Shown: in pieces, positions 47,061 to 57,481 of the stretch
Layout of the letters: each line of letters begins with the position of its first letter
Numbering within the stretch: position 1 is the first letter of the stretch
The notes under the pieces: generated by a model
Databases searched by the model: none
Seen by the model: the letters and a program-made list of their open reading frames with translations, nothing else
Told to the model about the DNA's origin: nothing
Program-made: the position numbers and the translations under genes
From: Rhodobacter aestuarii
GTDB taxonomy: Bacteria > Pseudomonadota > Alphaproteobacteria > Rhodobacterales > Rhodobacteraceae
Assembly: GCF_900156655.1 (NCBI RefSeq)
Contig: NZ_FTOG01000008.1
Coordinates: forward strand, 62,001-126,000
DNA length: 64,000 nucleotides
Direction: 5' to 3'

Positions 47061-47471
47061 TCAGACCCCGATTTCCGGGCCGGGGCAGTTGAGCGGTGTG
47101 TTGACCTCTTCCAGCGAGACAAGCGGCGCACCTTCGCGATTGCCCTCAAACCACGCGACCAGCGCATCGCCGCTTTGGTGGAAGGTCCAGCATTGCAGGC
47201 CCACTTGCTGGGAGTGGTAGTCAAAGCAAATCTGGTCATTCATTGCAAACCAGTCGCCTTCCTCGCATTGCCCCTCGGCAAAGGCCCACACGACTTTGCG
47301 ACCGGGGCGGTATTGCTCCACCCCATAGACCTCACCGCCCGAGGAATAGGTGATCGTTTTGCCAAGCGTCAGTTGGTCAAACTGATCCGCGCTGAGCGGT
47401 GGGCCGACCTCTTCCGCCGTGGCGGCAAGCGGTGCAAGGCAGAGGGCAAGGGCAATCAGGCTGGGGCGCAT
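47061..47471 (-). CDS. Hypothetical periplasmic protein
   Basis: 136 residues. MRPSLIALALCLAPLAATAEE is a Sec signal peptide with cleavage after ATA. The mature part repeats a motif typical of small exported Rhodobacterales proteins (LSADQFDQLTLGKTITYSSGGEVYGVEQYRPGRKVVWAFAEGQCEEGDW, DQICFDYHS, LQCWTFHQSGDALVA), with four cysteines that may form disulfides. It converges with xseA. Confidence 0.8.
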   Translation of the reverse strand: MRPSLIALALCLAPLAATAEEVGPPLSADQFDQLTLGKTITYSSGGEVYGVEQYRPGRKVVWAFAEGQCEEGDWFAMNDQICFDYHSQQVGLQCWTFHQSGDALVAWFEGNREGAPLVSLEEVNTPLNCPGPEIGV

Positions 47472-47544
47472 GCGGGACTCCTTTTGCGCAAGATAGCGTC
47501 AAAGGGGGCGCCCCGCAAAGCCACGGCTGCGTGAGGCGGCATCC

Positions 47545-48738
47545 TCACGCTTGCGGGGCGATGGTGACCTTGGGCACGTCCTCTGCCACCGCTTTGCGCA
47601 AGGCCAGCACCCGATGATCCATCACCGAGAACCATTTCGCGGGCCAAAGCGCGAGCGCCGACATCACCCGCAGGCTGCGCGGCAAGATCGGGCGGCCTGT
47701 CGCCTCCGTTTCGCCCAGTTGCAGCGCGGGATAGGGGCGCGCGGGGTGGGCATGGTGGTCGGCATGGCGCGGGGCATTGAGCATCATCAGCGAGGAGGCG
47801 GTTTCGCGCGCATCCCAGCTGTGCAGTTCGGTCGCTGGTTCATATTGGCCGGGGGTGAGTTCGCGGCGCAAAAGGCCGTAGTGTTGCACGTAATCGCTGA
47901 GCAAAAGCTGCATCTGAGCCAATGCACAAAGCGCGACATAGGCGATAAGCCCCGTCCAACCGAAGAAAAGCACCGATCCGATCAGGAACCACGATCCGCC
48001 CAAAACGTAGATCACGTAAGGATTGAGCGCCTTGATCCGCTGTTTGAGCGTGGGCTTTTGCCCCAAAGCGTCGCGGCGTTGCGCGTCGCGCGCCTTTTCA
48101 ACCGCCAAGCCCGCCTCAAAGCCGCCACGCCAAGCGCGCGGCAGGTAGGCCCAGAAGCTTTCGTTTAACGTGGCGGTGGCCGGGTCTTTCGGGGTGGCGA
48201 CGGCAGTATGGTGCACCAGCCGATGCGCGCTGACATGATGGCCGTAAAGCAGCGAGATATAGACCCATTTGCCAAGCGCAAAGAGCTTGCGCTCGCCCCG
48301 GTGGATCAGCTCATGCGCATTGGCATTAGAGACTTGGCCAAACCAAAGACCCGCCGCCAGCAGGACCAAAATCCGGTTTGGCCACCCAAGGCCCGAAAAG
48401 CCCGCAACCGCGCCCACGGTCGCAACCAACAGCACGAAATGCATCACCGCCACCGCTTGGGAGAGCAAATCGGCTGCAGGAAACGCGGCCCCTTCGGGCG
48501 CATCCGGTGCGGGTTTCGGCAGGCGATGGTCCAAGTAATCAACGCCCAGCAAAATCCACAACAGCGCGATGGCAGGCCAAAGCCCGCCATAAAGCGCGCC
48601 AAGCAAGATCAGCGCGGCGGGCGTGAGCGACAAAATCGCAAAGGATTTCACATCAGGAATATCGCGCCCCAGCGTGCGCAAACCGCGCAACGCGCCCGTC
48701 AGGGCGGAAAAGGGCAGTTCTTTCGGGGAGTCGGTCAT
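47545..48738 (-). CDS. alkB: Alkane 1-monooxygenase (AlkB-type non-heme diiron enzyme)
   Basis: 397 residues, about six membrane helices. The histidine boxes HELIHR, HRLVHH and HADHHAHPARPY, and the fourth signature SDYVQHYGLLR, match AlkB hydroxylases (NYVEHYGL, 'HSDHHANP.R.Y'). It hydroxylates medium/long alkanes at the end carbon using rubredoxin as electron donor. No rubredoxin gene is adjacent. Related fatty-acid-modifying enzymes share the boxes, but the third and fourth motifs favour AlkB. Confidence 0.9.
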   Translation of the reverse strand: MTDSPKELPFSALTGALRGLRTLGRDIPDVKSFAILSLTPAALILLGALYGGLWPAIALLWILLGVDYLDHRLPKPAPDAPEGAAFPAADLLSQAVAVMHFVLLVATVGAVAGFSGLGWPNRILVLLAAGLWFGQVSNANAHELIHRGERKLFALGKWVYISLLYGHHVSAHRLVHHTAVATPKDPATATLNESFWAYLPRAWRGGFEAGLAVEKARDAQRRDALGQKPTLKQRIKALNPYVIYVLGGSWFLIGSVLFFGWTGLIAYVALCALAQMQLLLSDYVQHYGLLRRELTPGQYEPATELHSWDARETASSLMMLNAPRHADHHAHPARPYPALQLGETEATGRPILPRSLRVMSALALWPAKWFSVMDHRVLALRKAVAEDVPKVTIAPQA

Positions 48739-48851
48739 AGCTTTTTCTCCGGCAGGGAAAGGGCCGTGCTTTGCCTTTGCTTACTCAAAAAGACTGGCGG
48801 GGAGGGGGGTGACGACTTGCCGCGTCAGCGCTTTTGTGGCCCATTGCGTGC

Positions 48852-49493
48852 ATGTCTGCTGTTCCTTTGCTCGCCTTGCCGTTTTTCTGTGCTGCGTTGG
48901 TTTTGGCGCTTTGGCAAGGAGTGGCCTTTGCGGGGGCGCCCGCATCGTGGCGCAAGTCTTTCATCAAAACCGGGGCGGTTTGGGCTTTGGCGGCGGGGCT
49001 AGCGCTTTCTGCGCCTGCGGGCACGGGGGCGGTGATCCTTGTTGGTCTTGTACTTGGGGGTTTGGGGGATTTCTTTCTGTCGCGTCCGGGGCAGGGGGCG
49101 TTTTTGGCGGGCATGGTGGCCTTTGCCTTGGGGCATCTGGCTTATGCGGCGGCATTTTTTGCGCTGGGAAGGGCTTGGCCCGATCTTTGGCCCGCGCTGG
49201 GCGCAGGGGCTTTGGCCGCGCTGGCCTTTTTGTTCCTTGCACCGCGTGCGGGGGCGCTCAAGTGGCCTGTGCAACTCTATATCGGCGTGATTTTGGTCAT
49301 GGTGCTCGCCGCCTTGCGCGTCGATGATCCGCGCATCTTTTGGGGTGCGCTATGCTTCATGGCCTCTGATTTCATTCTGGCGCTGGAGTTGTTTGCACTG
49401 CCGCCGGGGCGGGTGCGGCGCGCTGCCTCGCACATCGTTTGGGCGCTTTATTGGCCCGCGCAGGCGCTGATTGCTTGGTCTGCGCTGGGCTAA
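48852..49493 (+). CDS. YhhN-family membrane protein (lysoplasmalogenase-like)
   Basis: 213 residues from the ATG at 48852; about eight hydrophobic segments. Motifs LVLGGLGDFFLSRPGQGAFLAGMVAFALGHLAYAAAF and FMASDFILALELF with SHIVWALYWPAQALI are typical of YhhN/TMEM86 proteins, whose characterised members hydrolyse the vinyl ether of lysoplasmalogen. The bacterial substrate here is unknown. Divergent from alkB. Confidence 0.88.
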   Translation: MSAVPLLALPFFCAALVLALWQGVAFAGAPASWRKSFIKTGAVWALAAGLALSAPAGTGAVILVGLVLGGLGDFFLSRPGQGAFLAGMVAFALGHLAYAAAFFALGRAWPDLWPALGAGALAALAFLFLAPRAGALKWPVQLYIGVILVMVLAALRVDDPRIFWGALCFMASDFILALELFALPPGRVRRAASHIVWALYWPAQALIAWSALG

Positions 49494-49556
49494 AGCGGCT
49501 TCACTCTTTTCTCCCCCGCCCTGATCCGTTAGGGATTTTGCAAAACGGAGGCCTCG

Positions 49557-51089
<1,533 letters not shown>

Positions 51090-51095
51090 CAGAGC

Positions 51096-51176
51096 GGGGG
51101 CGCTGCCCCCCCTTTGGCTTGGCTTAACCCCCTGAGGGGAGGCCGCTTGCGGCCGGGGGCAGAGCGCCCCATTTTT
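51096..51176 (+). terminator. Two hairpins after ftsY
   Basis: GGGGGC/GCCCCC around a 3-nt loop (51096-51110) followed by CCTTTGG, and GGGGC/GCCCC around AGAGC (51156-51170) followed by ATTTTTG. The second has a usable T-run. Between them are CCCCTGAGGGG and CCGCTTGCGG palindromes. This is a composite end of the ftsY transcript, before the transporter gene at 51197. Confidence 0.65.
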
Positions 51177-51196
51177 GTCTGTAAAGAAGACCCAAC

Positions 51197-52102
51197 GTGA
51201 TTGAGTATATCAACGCGATTTCCGGCACGCCCACCGGGCATAATGTGGCAATTGGCCTTGCGCTGATGGCGGCGTTTTTGCACGCGCTTTTTGGCGCGCT
51301 GCAAAAGGGGCGGCATGATCCTTGGCTGAGCCGCGCGGTGATTGATGCGTCCTATGGGGTGATCGCCGCGCCTTTCGCGCTTTTTGTCGTGCCGTGGCCC
51401 GAGCCGCATATGTGGCCGATTTTCGCGGTCGTTGTGGTCATTCACATTGGCTACAAGCTTGCGCAGGCGGCCAGCTACACGCGCGGGGCTTATACAGTTG
51501 TCTATCCTGTGGTGCGCGGCACCGGGCCCTTGTTCACCGTTTTGGGCGCGGGGCTTTTGTTCGCGGAGCATTTCACGCCCGGTCAATGGGCGGGCGTGGC
51601 GCTTTTGGTGGGCGGCATCTGGGGGCTGGCCCTTTATAACCTGCGCACGCTCACCGTGGGGCGCGAAACCATGGTCTCGGCGCTTGCGCTGGCGGTGCTG
51701 ACGGGGGGCTTTGTGGCTGCCTATACCACGGTCGATGCATATGGCATTCGCGCCACGGCCAACCCGTTCACCTTTTTGGCGTGGTTCTTCTTCTTAGATG
51801 GTTGGTTCATGCCGCTTTTGACCTTGCGGCGCTGGGGCCACATCCCAAAGGTCGAATTCGCGCCGCTTCTTAAAAGGGGTGTCACTGGCGCGATCGTGGC
51901 CTATTTCTCCTTCGGCGCGGTGATGATGGCAACGCGCATCGACCGGGTGGGGGAGGCAGCGGTGCTGCGGGAAACCTCGACCGTGTTTGCCGCGCTGATT
52001 GGCTGGCTGGTGCTGGGCGAGAAGGTGGGGCCACGGCGCACTGGGTTGATGGCACTGATTGCCCTCGGCGCCGTTGTGGTGGAATTTGCGGGCAACCGAT
52101 AG
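51197..52102 (+). CDS. DMT-superfamily (EamA-type) membrane transporter
   Basis: 301 residues, about nine or ten membrane helices, with two repeated EamA halves (1-140, 155-300); the second ends ETSTVFAALIGWLVLGEKVGPRRTGLMALIALGAVVVEF, the classic EamA terminus. The start is GTG at 51197. Substrate unknown. Lies 13 bp upstream of yciB, so probably cotranscribed. Confidence 0.88.
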   Translation: MIEYINAISGTPTGHNVAIGLALMAAFLHALFGALQKGRHDPWLSRAVIDASYGVIAAPFALFVVPWPEPHMWPIFAVVVVIHIGYKLAQAASYTRGAYTVVYPVVRGTGPLFTVLGAGLLFAEHFTPGQWAGVALLVGGIWGLALYNLRTLTVGRETMVSALALAVLTGGFVAAYTTVDAYGIRATANPFTFLAWFFFLDGWFMPLLTLRRWGHIPKVEFAPLLKRGVTGAIVAYFSFGAVMMATRIDRVGEAAVLRETSTVFAALIGWLVLGEKVGPRRTGLMALIALGAVVVEFAGNR

Positions 52103-52115
52103 GAAAGAGGCAGGC

Positions 52116-52727
52116 ATGGCACAGAAGAAAGAGATTTCCGCAAAGCTGAAAGCGGCGCTCGATTTTGGGCCTTTGCTGGTCTTCTTTGTCGCGTTCTTTC
52201 TGTTCAAAGATCACCCGGTTGAACTTTGGGGGCAAAGCTACGGCGGCTTCGTGCTTGCCACGGCGGTGTTTGTGCCGGTGTTGGTTGCCTCGATGGCGGC
52301 GCTTTGGCTGCTGACCGGGCATTTGGCGGCGATGCAGATTGCCACTTTGGTTTTGGTCGTGGTCTTTGGCGGGCTCTCGATCTGGTTCAATGACCCGCGC
52401 TTTTTCAAAATGAAGCCGACACTGATCTATATGCTCTTTGCCGGGCTTTTGGGTTTTGGGCTGTGGCGTCGTAAGCCGTGGCTGCAACTTGTCATGGATG
52501 GCGCGATCCCGATGCAGCCTGCGGGCTGGACGATCCTGACCAAGCGACTGGTGGTTTTCTTCCTGTTCTTGGCGGTGGCCAATGAGGTCATCTGGCGGAA
52601 TTTCTCGGACACCGTCTGGGTGAACTTCAAAACCTTTGGCCTGACGATTTTGTTGATGGGCTTCTTTGCCGCGCAAGCGCCGCTTTTCTCGCGCTATGGC
52701 GTGGAAGGCGACAAAGACGAGAAGTGA
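52116..52727 (+). CDS. yciB: Septation protein A (YciB/IspZ)
   Basis: 203 residues from the ATG at 52116 (AGGAAAGAGGCAGGC upstream). Five hydrophobic segments; conserved KAALDFGPLLVFF, GGLSIWFNDPRFFKMKPTLIYMLFAG and NEVIWRNFSDTVWVNFK define YciB. An inner-membrane protein required for normal division or envelope integrity. Last gene before the nif region. Confidence 0.94.
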   Translation: MAQKKEISAKLKAALDFGPLLVFFVAFFLFKDHPVELWGQSYGGFVLATAVFVPVLVASMAALWLLTGHLAAMQIATLVLVVVFGGLSIWFNDPRFFKMKPTLIYMLFAGLLGFGLWRRKPWLQLVMDGAIPMQPAGWTILTKRLVVFFLFLAVANEVIWRNFSDTVWVNFKTFGLTILLMGFFAAQAPLFSRYGVEGDKDEK

Positions 52728-52771
52728 TTTCCCTTTGATTTGCCCGGAACGGCCGCGCCAGCGGCCCGGGC

Positions 52772-52801
52772 AGCGCCCGACCGCCCCCTCGGGCGGGCGC
52801 T
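52772..52801 (+). terminator. Terminator-like hairpin after yciB
   Basis: AGCGCCCG pairs with CGGGCGCT; an inner CCG/CGG extends the stem beyond one mismatch. TTTG follows. 44 bp after the yciB stop. Confidence 0.55.
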
Positions 52802-52861
52802 TTGCGGCGGTGGTGCCCCGCGCATCCGCACAAGATTTTTCAAGATAAAGCGCACAGCTCA

Positions 52862-52901
52862 CGCGCCAGACGCCCACCCGGCGGTCTGGCGCGGCCCTTT
52901 T
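52862..52901 (+). terminator. Rho-independent terminator before the nif region
   Basis: CGCGCCAGAC and GTCTGGCGCG are perfect 10-bp arms with a 12-nt loop (52862-52893), followed by GCCCTTTTG. It is the stronger of two stems that shield nifH from yciB read-through. Confidence 0.7.
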
Positions 52902-53002
52902 GTGGTGCTCCTTTTAAATCGTCAGGCATCTGCCCCCCGAAATTTCCCGCAAAAAAGCGCATTTTTCCGACGTTCTGCGCGGAACCGACAATTTGTAAGC
53001 TA

Positions 53003-53035
53003 TGCTCCAAATCTGACAATTTCTGCAAGTGTCAG
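53003..53035 (+). promoter_or_regulatory. Degenerate NifA site and inverted repeat upstream of nifH
   Basis: TGC-N10-ACA at 53003-53018 differs by one base from the NifA consensus TGT-N10-ACA. Overlapping it, CTGACA (53013-53018) and TGTCAG (53030-53035) form an inverted repeat with an 11-bp spacer. About 32-49 bp upstream of the -24 element. No perfect TGT-N10-ACA was found in the nifH upstream region. Confidence 0.4.
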
Positions 53036-53066
53036 AAATAAAAAGGATATTTCCTGAAATCCGACT

Positions 53067-53082
53067 TGGCACACTCCCTGCT
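53067..53082 (+). promoter_or_regulatory. Sigma-54 promoter of nifHDK
   Basis: TGGCACACTCCCTGCT has GG at 53068-53069 and GC at 53080-53081 with exactly 10 bp between, matching the -24/-12 consensus TGGCAC-N5-TTGC with one change (CTGC). Transcription should begin near 53093, leaving a 65-nt leader. Confidence 0.9.
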
Positions 53083-53145
53083 TATTACTCTGTGAGCGCG
53101 GTCGCGCACCGTCTCGACCCACAGATGAACGCACCAAACCTTTAG

Positions 53146-54045
<900 letters not shown>

Positions 54046-54062
54046 GGGCTGACTTGCTGACC

Positions 54063-54085
54063 GGGTGGGCGCTTTTCGCCCACCC
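54063..54085 (+). other. Hairpin between nifH and nifD
   Basis: GGGTGGGCG and CGCCCACCC are perfect 9-bp arms with a CTTTT loop, 17 bp after nifH. No T-run follows, so it is more likely a 3' mRNA-stabilising element for a nifH processing product than a full terminator. This fits the known need for excess NifH over NifDK. Confidence 0.75.
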
Positions 54086-54128
54086 CACCTCCCAAATCAA
54101 ACACGCCAGTGAGAGGAGCGCCAAAAGG

Positions 54129-55634
54129 ATGGCCAAAGATCACGTGAGCGGCCCGGAAGAGCTTGAGAGCCTTATTCAAGAAGTGCTCGAAGCCTATCCC
54201 GCGAAGGCCCAGAAGAAACGCGCCAAGCACCTGTCGGTGACCACCGCGACCGATGAAGATCCCGATCCGGTGACCGGTATCGCCTCGAAATGCGACAGCA
54301 CCAAATCGAACATCAAATCCGTTCCGGGCGTGATGACGATCCGTGGTTGCGCCTACGCCGGTTCGAAAGGCGTGGTCTGGGGCCCGATCAAGGACATGGT
54401 CCACATTTCGCACGGCCCGGTCGGCTGCGGCCACTACTCGTGGAGCCAACGCCGTAACCTCTACACCGGCACCACCGGCGTGGACAGCTTCGTGACGATG
54501 CAGTTCACCACCGACTTCCAGGAAAAAGACATCGTCTTCGGCGGTGACAAGAAACTGGAAAAAACCATCGACGAAATCAACGAGCTGTTCCCGCTCGCCA
54601 ACGGCGTCACCGTGCAATCGGAATGCCCGATCGGCCTGATCGGCGACGACATCGAAGCCGTTGCGAAGAAGAAAAACAAAGACATCGGCAAGACCATCGT
54701 GCCGGTGCGTTGCGAGGGCTTCCGCGGTGTGTCGCAGTCGCTCGGCCACCACATCGCCAACGACGCGATCCGTGACTGGGTGATCGAAGCGCCGGAAAGC
54801 GAAGCGAAGAAAAGCTACGAGCCGGGCCCCTACGACGTCAACATCATCGGTGACTACAACATCGGTGGCGACGCCTGGGCTTCGCGCATGCTGCTCGAAG
54901 AAATGGGCCTCAACGTGATCGGCTGCTGGTCGGGCGATGCGACGCTGGCGGAAATGGAACGTGCGCCGAAAGCGCAACTGAACCTGATCCACTGCTACCG
55001 CTCGATGAACTACATCTGCCGTTACATGGAAGAAAAGTACAACATCGGTTGGATGGAGTACAACTTCTTCGGCCCGACGCAGATCGCCGCCTCGCTGCGC
55101 GCCATCGCTGCCAAGTTCGACGAGTCGATCCAAGAGAAAGCGGAAGCCGTCATCGCCAAGTATCAGCCGCTGGTTGACTCGGTTCTGGCCAAATACAAAC
55201 CGCGCCTCGAAGGCAAGTCGGTCATGCTCTACGTCGGCGGCCTGCGTCCGCGCCACGTCGTCACCGCTTATGACGACCTTGGCATGGTGATCGCCGGTAC
55301 GGGCTACGAATTCGCCCACAACGACGACTACAAGCGCACCGGCCACTACGTCAAAGAAGGCACGCTCATCTATGATGACGTGACCGGCTACGAGCTTGAG
55401 AAGTTCATCGAGAAAATCCGTCCCGACCTCGTCGGCTCGGGCATCAAAGAGAAGTATCCGGTGCAAAAGATGGGCATTCCGTTCCGTCAAATGCACAGCT
55501 GGGACTACTCGGGCCCGTACCACGGCTACGACGGCTTCGCGATCTTCGCGCGCGACATGGACATGGCGATCAACAACCCGGTTTGGGGTCTGTTCGACGC
55601 GCCGTGGGAAACCCCGGCTGTCGCGGCTGAGTAA
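54129..55634 (+). CDS. nifD: Nitrogenase molybdenum-iron protein alpha chain
   Basis: 501 residues from the ATG at 54129. P-cluster cysteines are in [19 protein letters not shown] and [11 protein letters not shown]. FeMo-cofactor ligands are the Cys in [10 protein letters not shown] and the His in [12 protein letters not shown]. It carries the active site of the Mo nitrogenase. A same-frame extension to 54054 is in the leader. Rich in C-ending codons like nifH. Confidence 0.99.
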   Translation: MAKDHVSGPEELESLIQEVLEAYPAKAQKKRAKHLSVTTATDEDPDPVTGIASKCDSTKSNIKSVPGVMTIRGCAYAGSKGVVWGPIKDMVHISHGPVGCGHYSWSQRRNLYTGTTGVDSFVTMQFTTDFQEKDIVFGGDKKLEKTIDEINELFPLANGVTVQSECPIGLIGDDIEAVAKKKNKDIGKTIVPVRCEGFRGVSQSLGHHIANDAIRDWVIEAPESEAKKSYEPGPYDVNIIGDYNIGGDAWASRMLLEEMGLNVIGCWSGDATLAEMERAPKAQLNLIHCYRSMNYICRYMEEKYNIGWMEYNFFGPTQIAASLRAIAAKFDESIQEKAEAVIAKYQPLVDSVLAKYKPRLEGKSVMLYVGGLRPRHVVTAYDDLGMVIAGTGYEFAHNDDYKRTGHYVKEGTLIYDDVTGYELEKFIEKIRPDLVGSGIKEKYPVQKMGIPFRQMHSWDYSGPYHGYDGFAIFARDMDMAINNPVWGLFDAPWETPAVAAE

Positions 55635-55648
55635 TCGATTGAGCTTGC

Positions 55649-55671
55649 GGGGGGCGCTTTGCCCGCCCCCC
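55649..55671 (+). other. Hairpin between nifD and nifK
   Basis: GGGGGGCG and CGCCCCCC are perfect 8-bp arms with a 7-nt loop, 14 bp after nifD, followed by CTTCCTCCCC rather than a T-run. It could slow ribosome-free mRNA decay or cause partial termination before nifK. Confidence 0.6.
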
Positions 55672-55728
55672 TTCCTCCCCCCTTTGGCCACGTCCCGGAA
55701 TGCGGACGGCCCATGAAAGGACAGACCC

Positions 55729-57267
55729 ATGCCCCAGTCGGCAGATAAGGTTCTCGACCATTCGAAGCTTTTCCATGAGCCCGAATACAAAGACATGCTC
55801 GCCAACAAAAAGGCGACCTACGAATGCGGTCACACCGCCGAAACGATCCATCAGATCGGCGACTGGACCAAATCCTGGGAATACCGCGAAAAGAACCTCG
55901 CCCGTGAAGCGGTGACGATCAACCCGGCGAAAGCTTGCCAACCGGTTGGCGCCGTGTTCGCTGCCCAAGGCTACGAAGGCACGCTGCCCTTCGTGCACGG
56001 TTCGCAAGGCTGCGTGGCCTACTACCGTTCGCACCTGTCGCGCCACTTCAAAGAGCCCTCGGCGGCTGTGTCCTCGTCGATGACGGAAGACGCCGCGGTG
56101 TTCGGCGGCCTGACCAACATGGTCGAAGGTCTCGCCAACTCCTATGCGCTCTACAAACCGAAAATGATCGCCGTTTCGACCACCTGCATGGCCGAAGTTA
56201 TCGGTGACGACCTGAACTCCTTCATCATCCAAGCGAAGGAAAAAGGGTCGGTTCCGGAAGACTTCCCGGTGCCCTTCGCACATACCCCGGCCTTCGTGGG
56301 TTCGCACGTTGATGGCTACGACAACGCGCAAAAAGGCTTCCTCGACCTGTTCTGGGCCGGCGCCGAGCGCAAAGCGGGCGAAAGCATCAACATCATTCCG
56401 GGCTTCGACGGTTATGCGGTTGCCAACAACCGTGAAATCAAACGCATGCTCGACATGATGGGCGTGGGCTTCACGATCCTTGGCGATGTGTCGGAAGTTT
56501 ATGACACCCCGTCCGATGGCACCTACCGCATGTATGCGGGTGGCACCACGCTCGAAGACGCGAAAGCCTCGATCAACGCCAAAGCGACGATCTCGATGCA
56601 AGAATGGTGCTCGCCCAAGACGATGGAAGTCGTCGAGAAAGTGGGCCAAGAGACCGCCGTCTTCAACTACCCGATGGGCGTTTCGGCGACCGACAGCTTC
56701 TTGATGAAAGTCTCGGAACTGACCGGCAAAGCGATCCCGGATGCGCTGAAACTGGAGCGTGGCCGCCTCGTCGACGCGATGGCCGACAGCCAAGCCTACC
56801 TGCACGGCAAAACCTTCGCGATCTTCGGCGACCCGGACTTCGTGCTCGGCATGGCCAAATTCGTGATGGAAATGGGCGGCGAGCCCAGCCACTGCTTGGC
56901 CACCAACGGGTCGAAAAAATGGGCCAAACAAATGCAAGCGGTTCTGGACGCCTCGCCGTTCGGTGCCAAAGCGCAAGTTTGGGCCGGTAAAGACCTGTGG
57001 CACATGCGTTCGCTGCTCGCCACCGAGCCGACCGACTTCCTGATCGGTTCGTCCTACGGGAAATACCTTGAGCGTGACACCGGTATCCCGCTGATCCGCT
57101 TGACCTTCCCGATCTTCGACCGTCACCACCACCACCGCTTCCCGACCTGGGGCTACCAAGGTGGTCTGACCGTCCTCGTGAAGATCCTCGACGCGATCTT
57201 CCTCAAGGCCGACCAAGACGCCGGCACGCTGGGCGAAACCGACATGAGCTTCGACCTGACCCGCTAA
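55729..57267 (+). CDS. nifK: Nitrogenase molybdenum-iron protein beta chain
   Basis: 512 residues. P-cluster cysteines are in [19 protein letters not shown] and [12 protein letters not shown]; the neighbouring [20 protein letters not shown] segment is typical. It forms the alpha2-beta2 tetramer with NifD. ATG at 55729 follows GAAAGGACAG. 94 bp separate it from nifD. Confidence 0.99.
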   Translation: MPQSADKVLDHSKLFHEPEYKDMLANKKATYECGHTAETIHQIGDWTKSWEYREKNLAREAVTINPAKACQPVGAVFAAQGYEGTLPFVHGSQGCVAYYRSHLSRHFKEPSAAVSSSMTEDAAVFGGLTNMVEGLANSYALYKPKMIAVSTTCMAEVIGDDLNSFIIQAKEKGSVPEDFPVPFAHTPAFVGSHVDGYDNAQKGFLDLFWAGAERKAGESINIIPGFDGYAVANNREIKRMLDMMGVGFTILGDVSEVYDTPSDGTYRMYAGGTTLEDAKASINAKATISMQEWCSPKTMEVVEKVGQETAVFNYPMGVSATDSFLMKVSELTGKAIPDALKLERGRLVDAMADSQAYLHGKTFAIFGDPDFVLGMAKFVMEMGGEPSHCLATNGSKKWAKQMQAVLDASPFGAKAQVWAGKDLWHMRSLLATEPTDFLIGSSYGKYLERDTGIPLIRLTFPIFDRHHHHRFPTWGYQGGLTVLVKILDAIFLKADQDAGTLGETDMSFDLTR

Positions 57268-57287
57268 GGGACAGGGCTTTGCCAAGG

Positions 57288-57316
57288 GGCCGGCGGTGCG
57301 AACCGCCGGCCTTTTT
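57288..57316 (+). terminator. Rho-independent terminator of nifHDK
   Basis: GGCCGGCGGT and ACCGCCGGCC are perfect 10-bp arms with a 4-nt loop, followed by TTTTT. It ends the structural operon 21 bp after nifK, so nifE needs its own promoter. Confidence 0.95.
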
Positions 57317-57345
57317 CTATCTGTAGGGGCAGGGTTTTCGTGGGC

Positions 57346-57361
57346 TGTCGTGAACCCGACA
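57346..57361 (+). promoter_or_regulatory. NifA upstream activator site of nifE
   Basis: TGTCGTGAACCCGACA is a perfect TGT-N10-ACA. The right part, AACCCGACAATCC, is nearly the same as in the site upstream of iscN. It lies about 78 bp upstream of the -24 element. Confidence 0.85.
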
Positions 57362-57367
57362 ATCCTA

Positions 57368-57394
57368 CAATTTTCGGGCCAAGTCGGAAAATTG
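57368..57394. repeat. Inverted repeat in the nifE promoter region
   Basis: CAATTTTC (57368-57375) and GAAAATTG (57387-57394) are perfect 8-bp arms with an 11-bp spacer, between the NifA site and the -24/-12 promoter. Possibly an operator for a dimeric regulator or an IHF-bend region. Confidence 0.6.
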
Positions 57395-57438
57395 CATCAA
57401 AGCAGGGGCTTGGCAGGCATTTTGCAGGATGTGCAACT

Positions 57439-57454
57439 TGGCACGCTCCTTGCT
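57439..57454 (+). promoter_or_regulatory. Sigma-54 promoter of the nifE operon
   Basis: TGGCACGCTCCTTGCT matches the -24/-12 consensus without mismatch (GG at 57440-57441, GC at 57452-57453, 10 bp apart). Transcription should begin near 57465, close to the ATG at 57482. Confidence 0.93.
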
Positions 57455-57481
57455 TCATCTTCTGTAACAGGGAGACGCCTC

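Noticed and set aside
57296-57481. N-terminal extension of NifE
   Set aside because: It would run through the terminator loop side, NifA site and sigma-54 promoter; conserved NifE sequence begins at the ATG at 57482.
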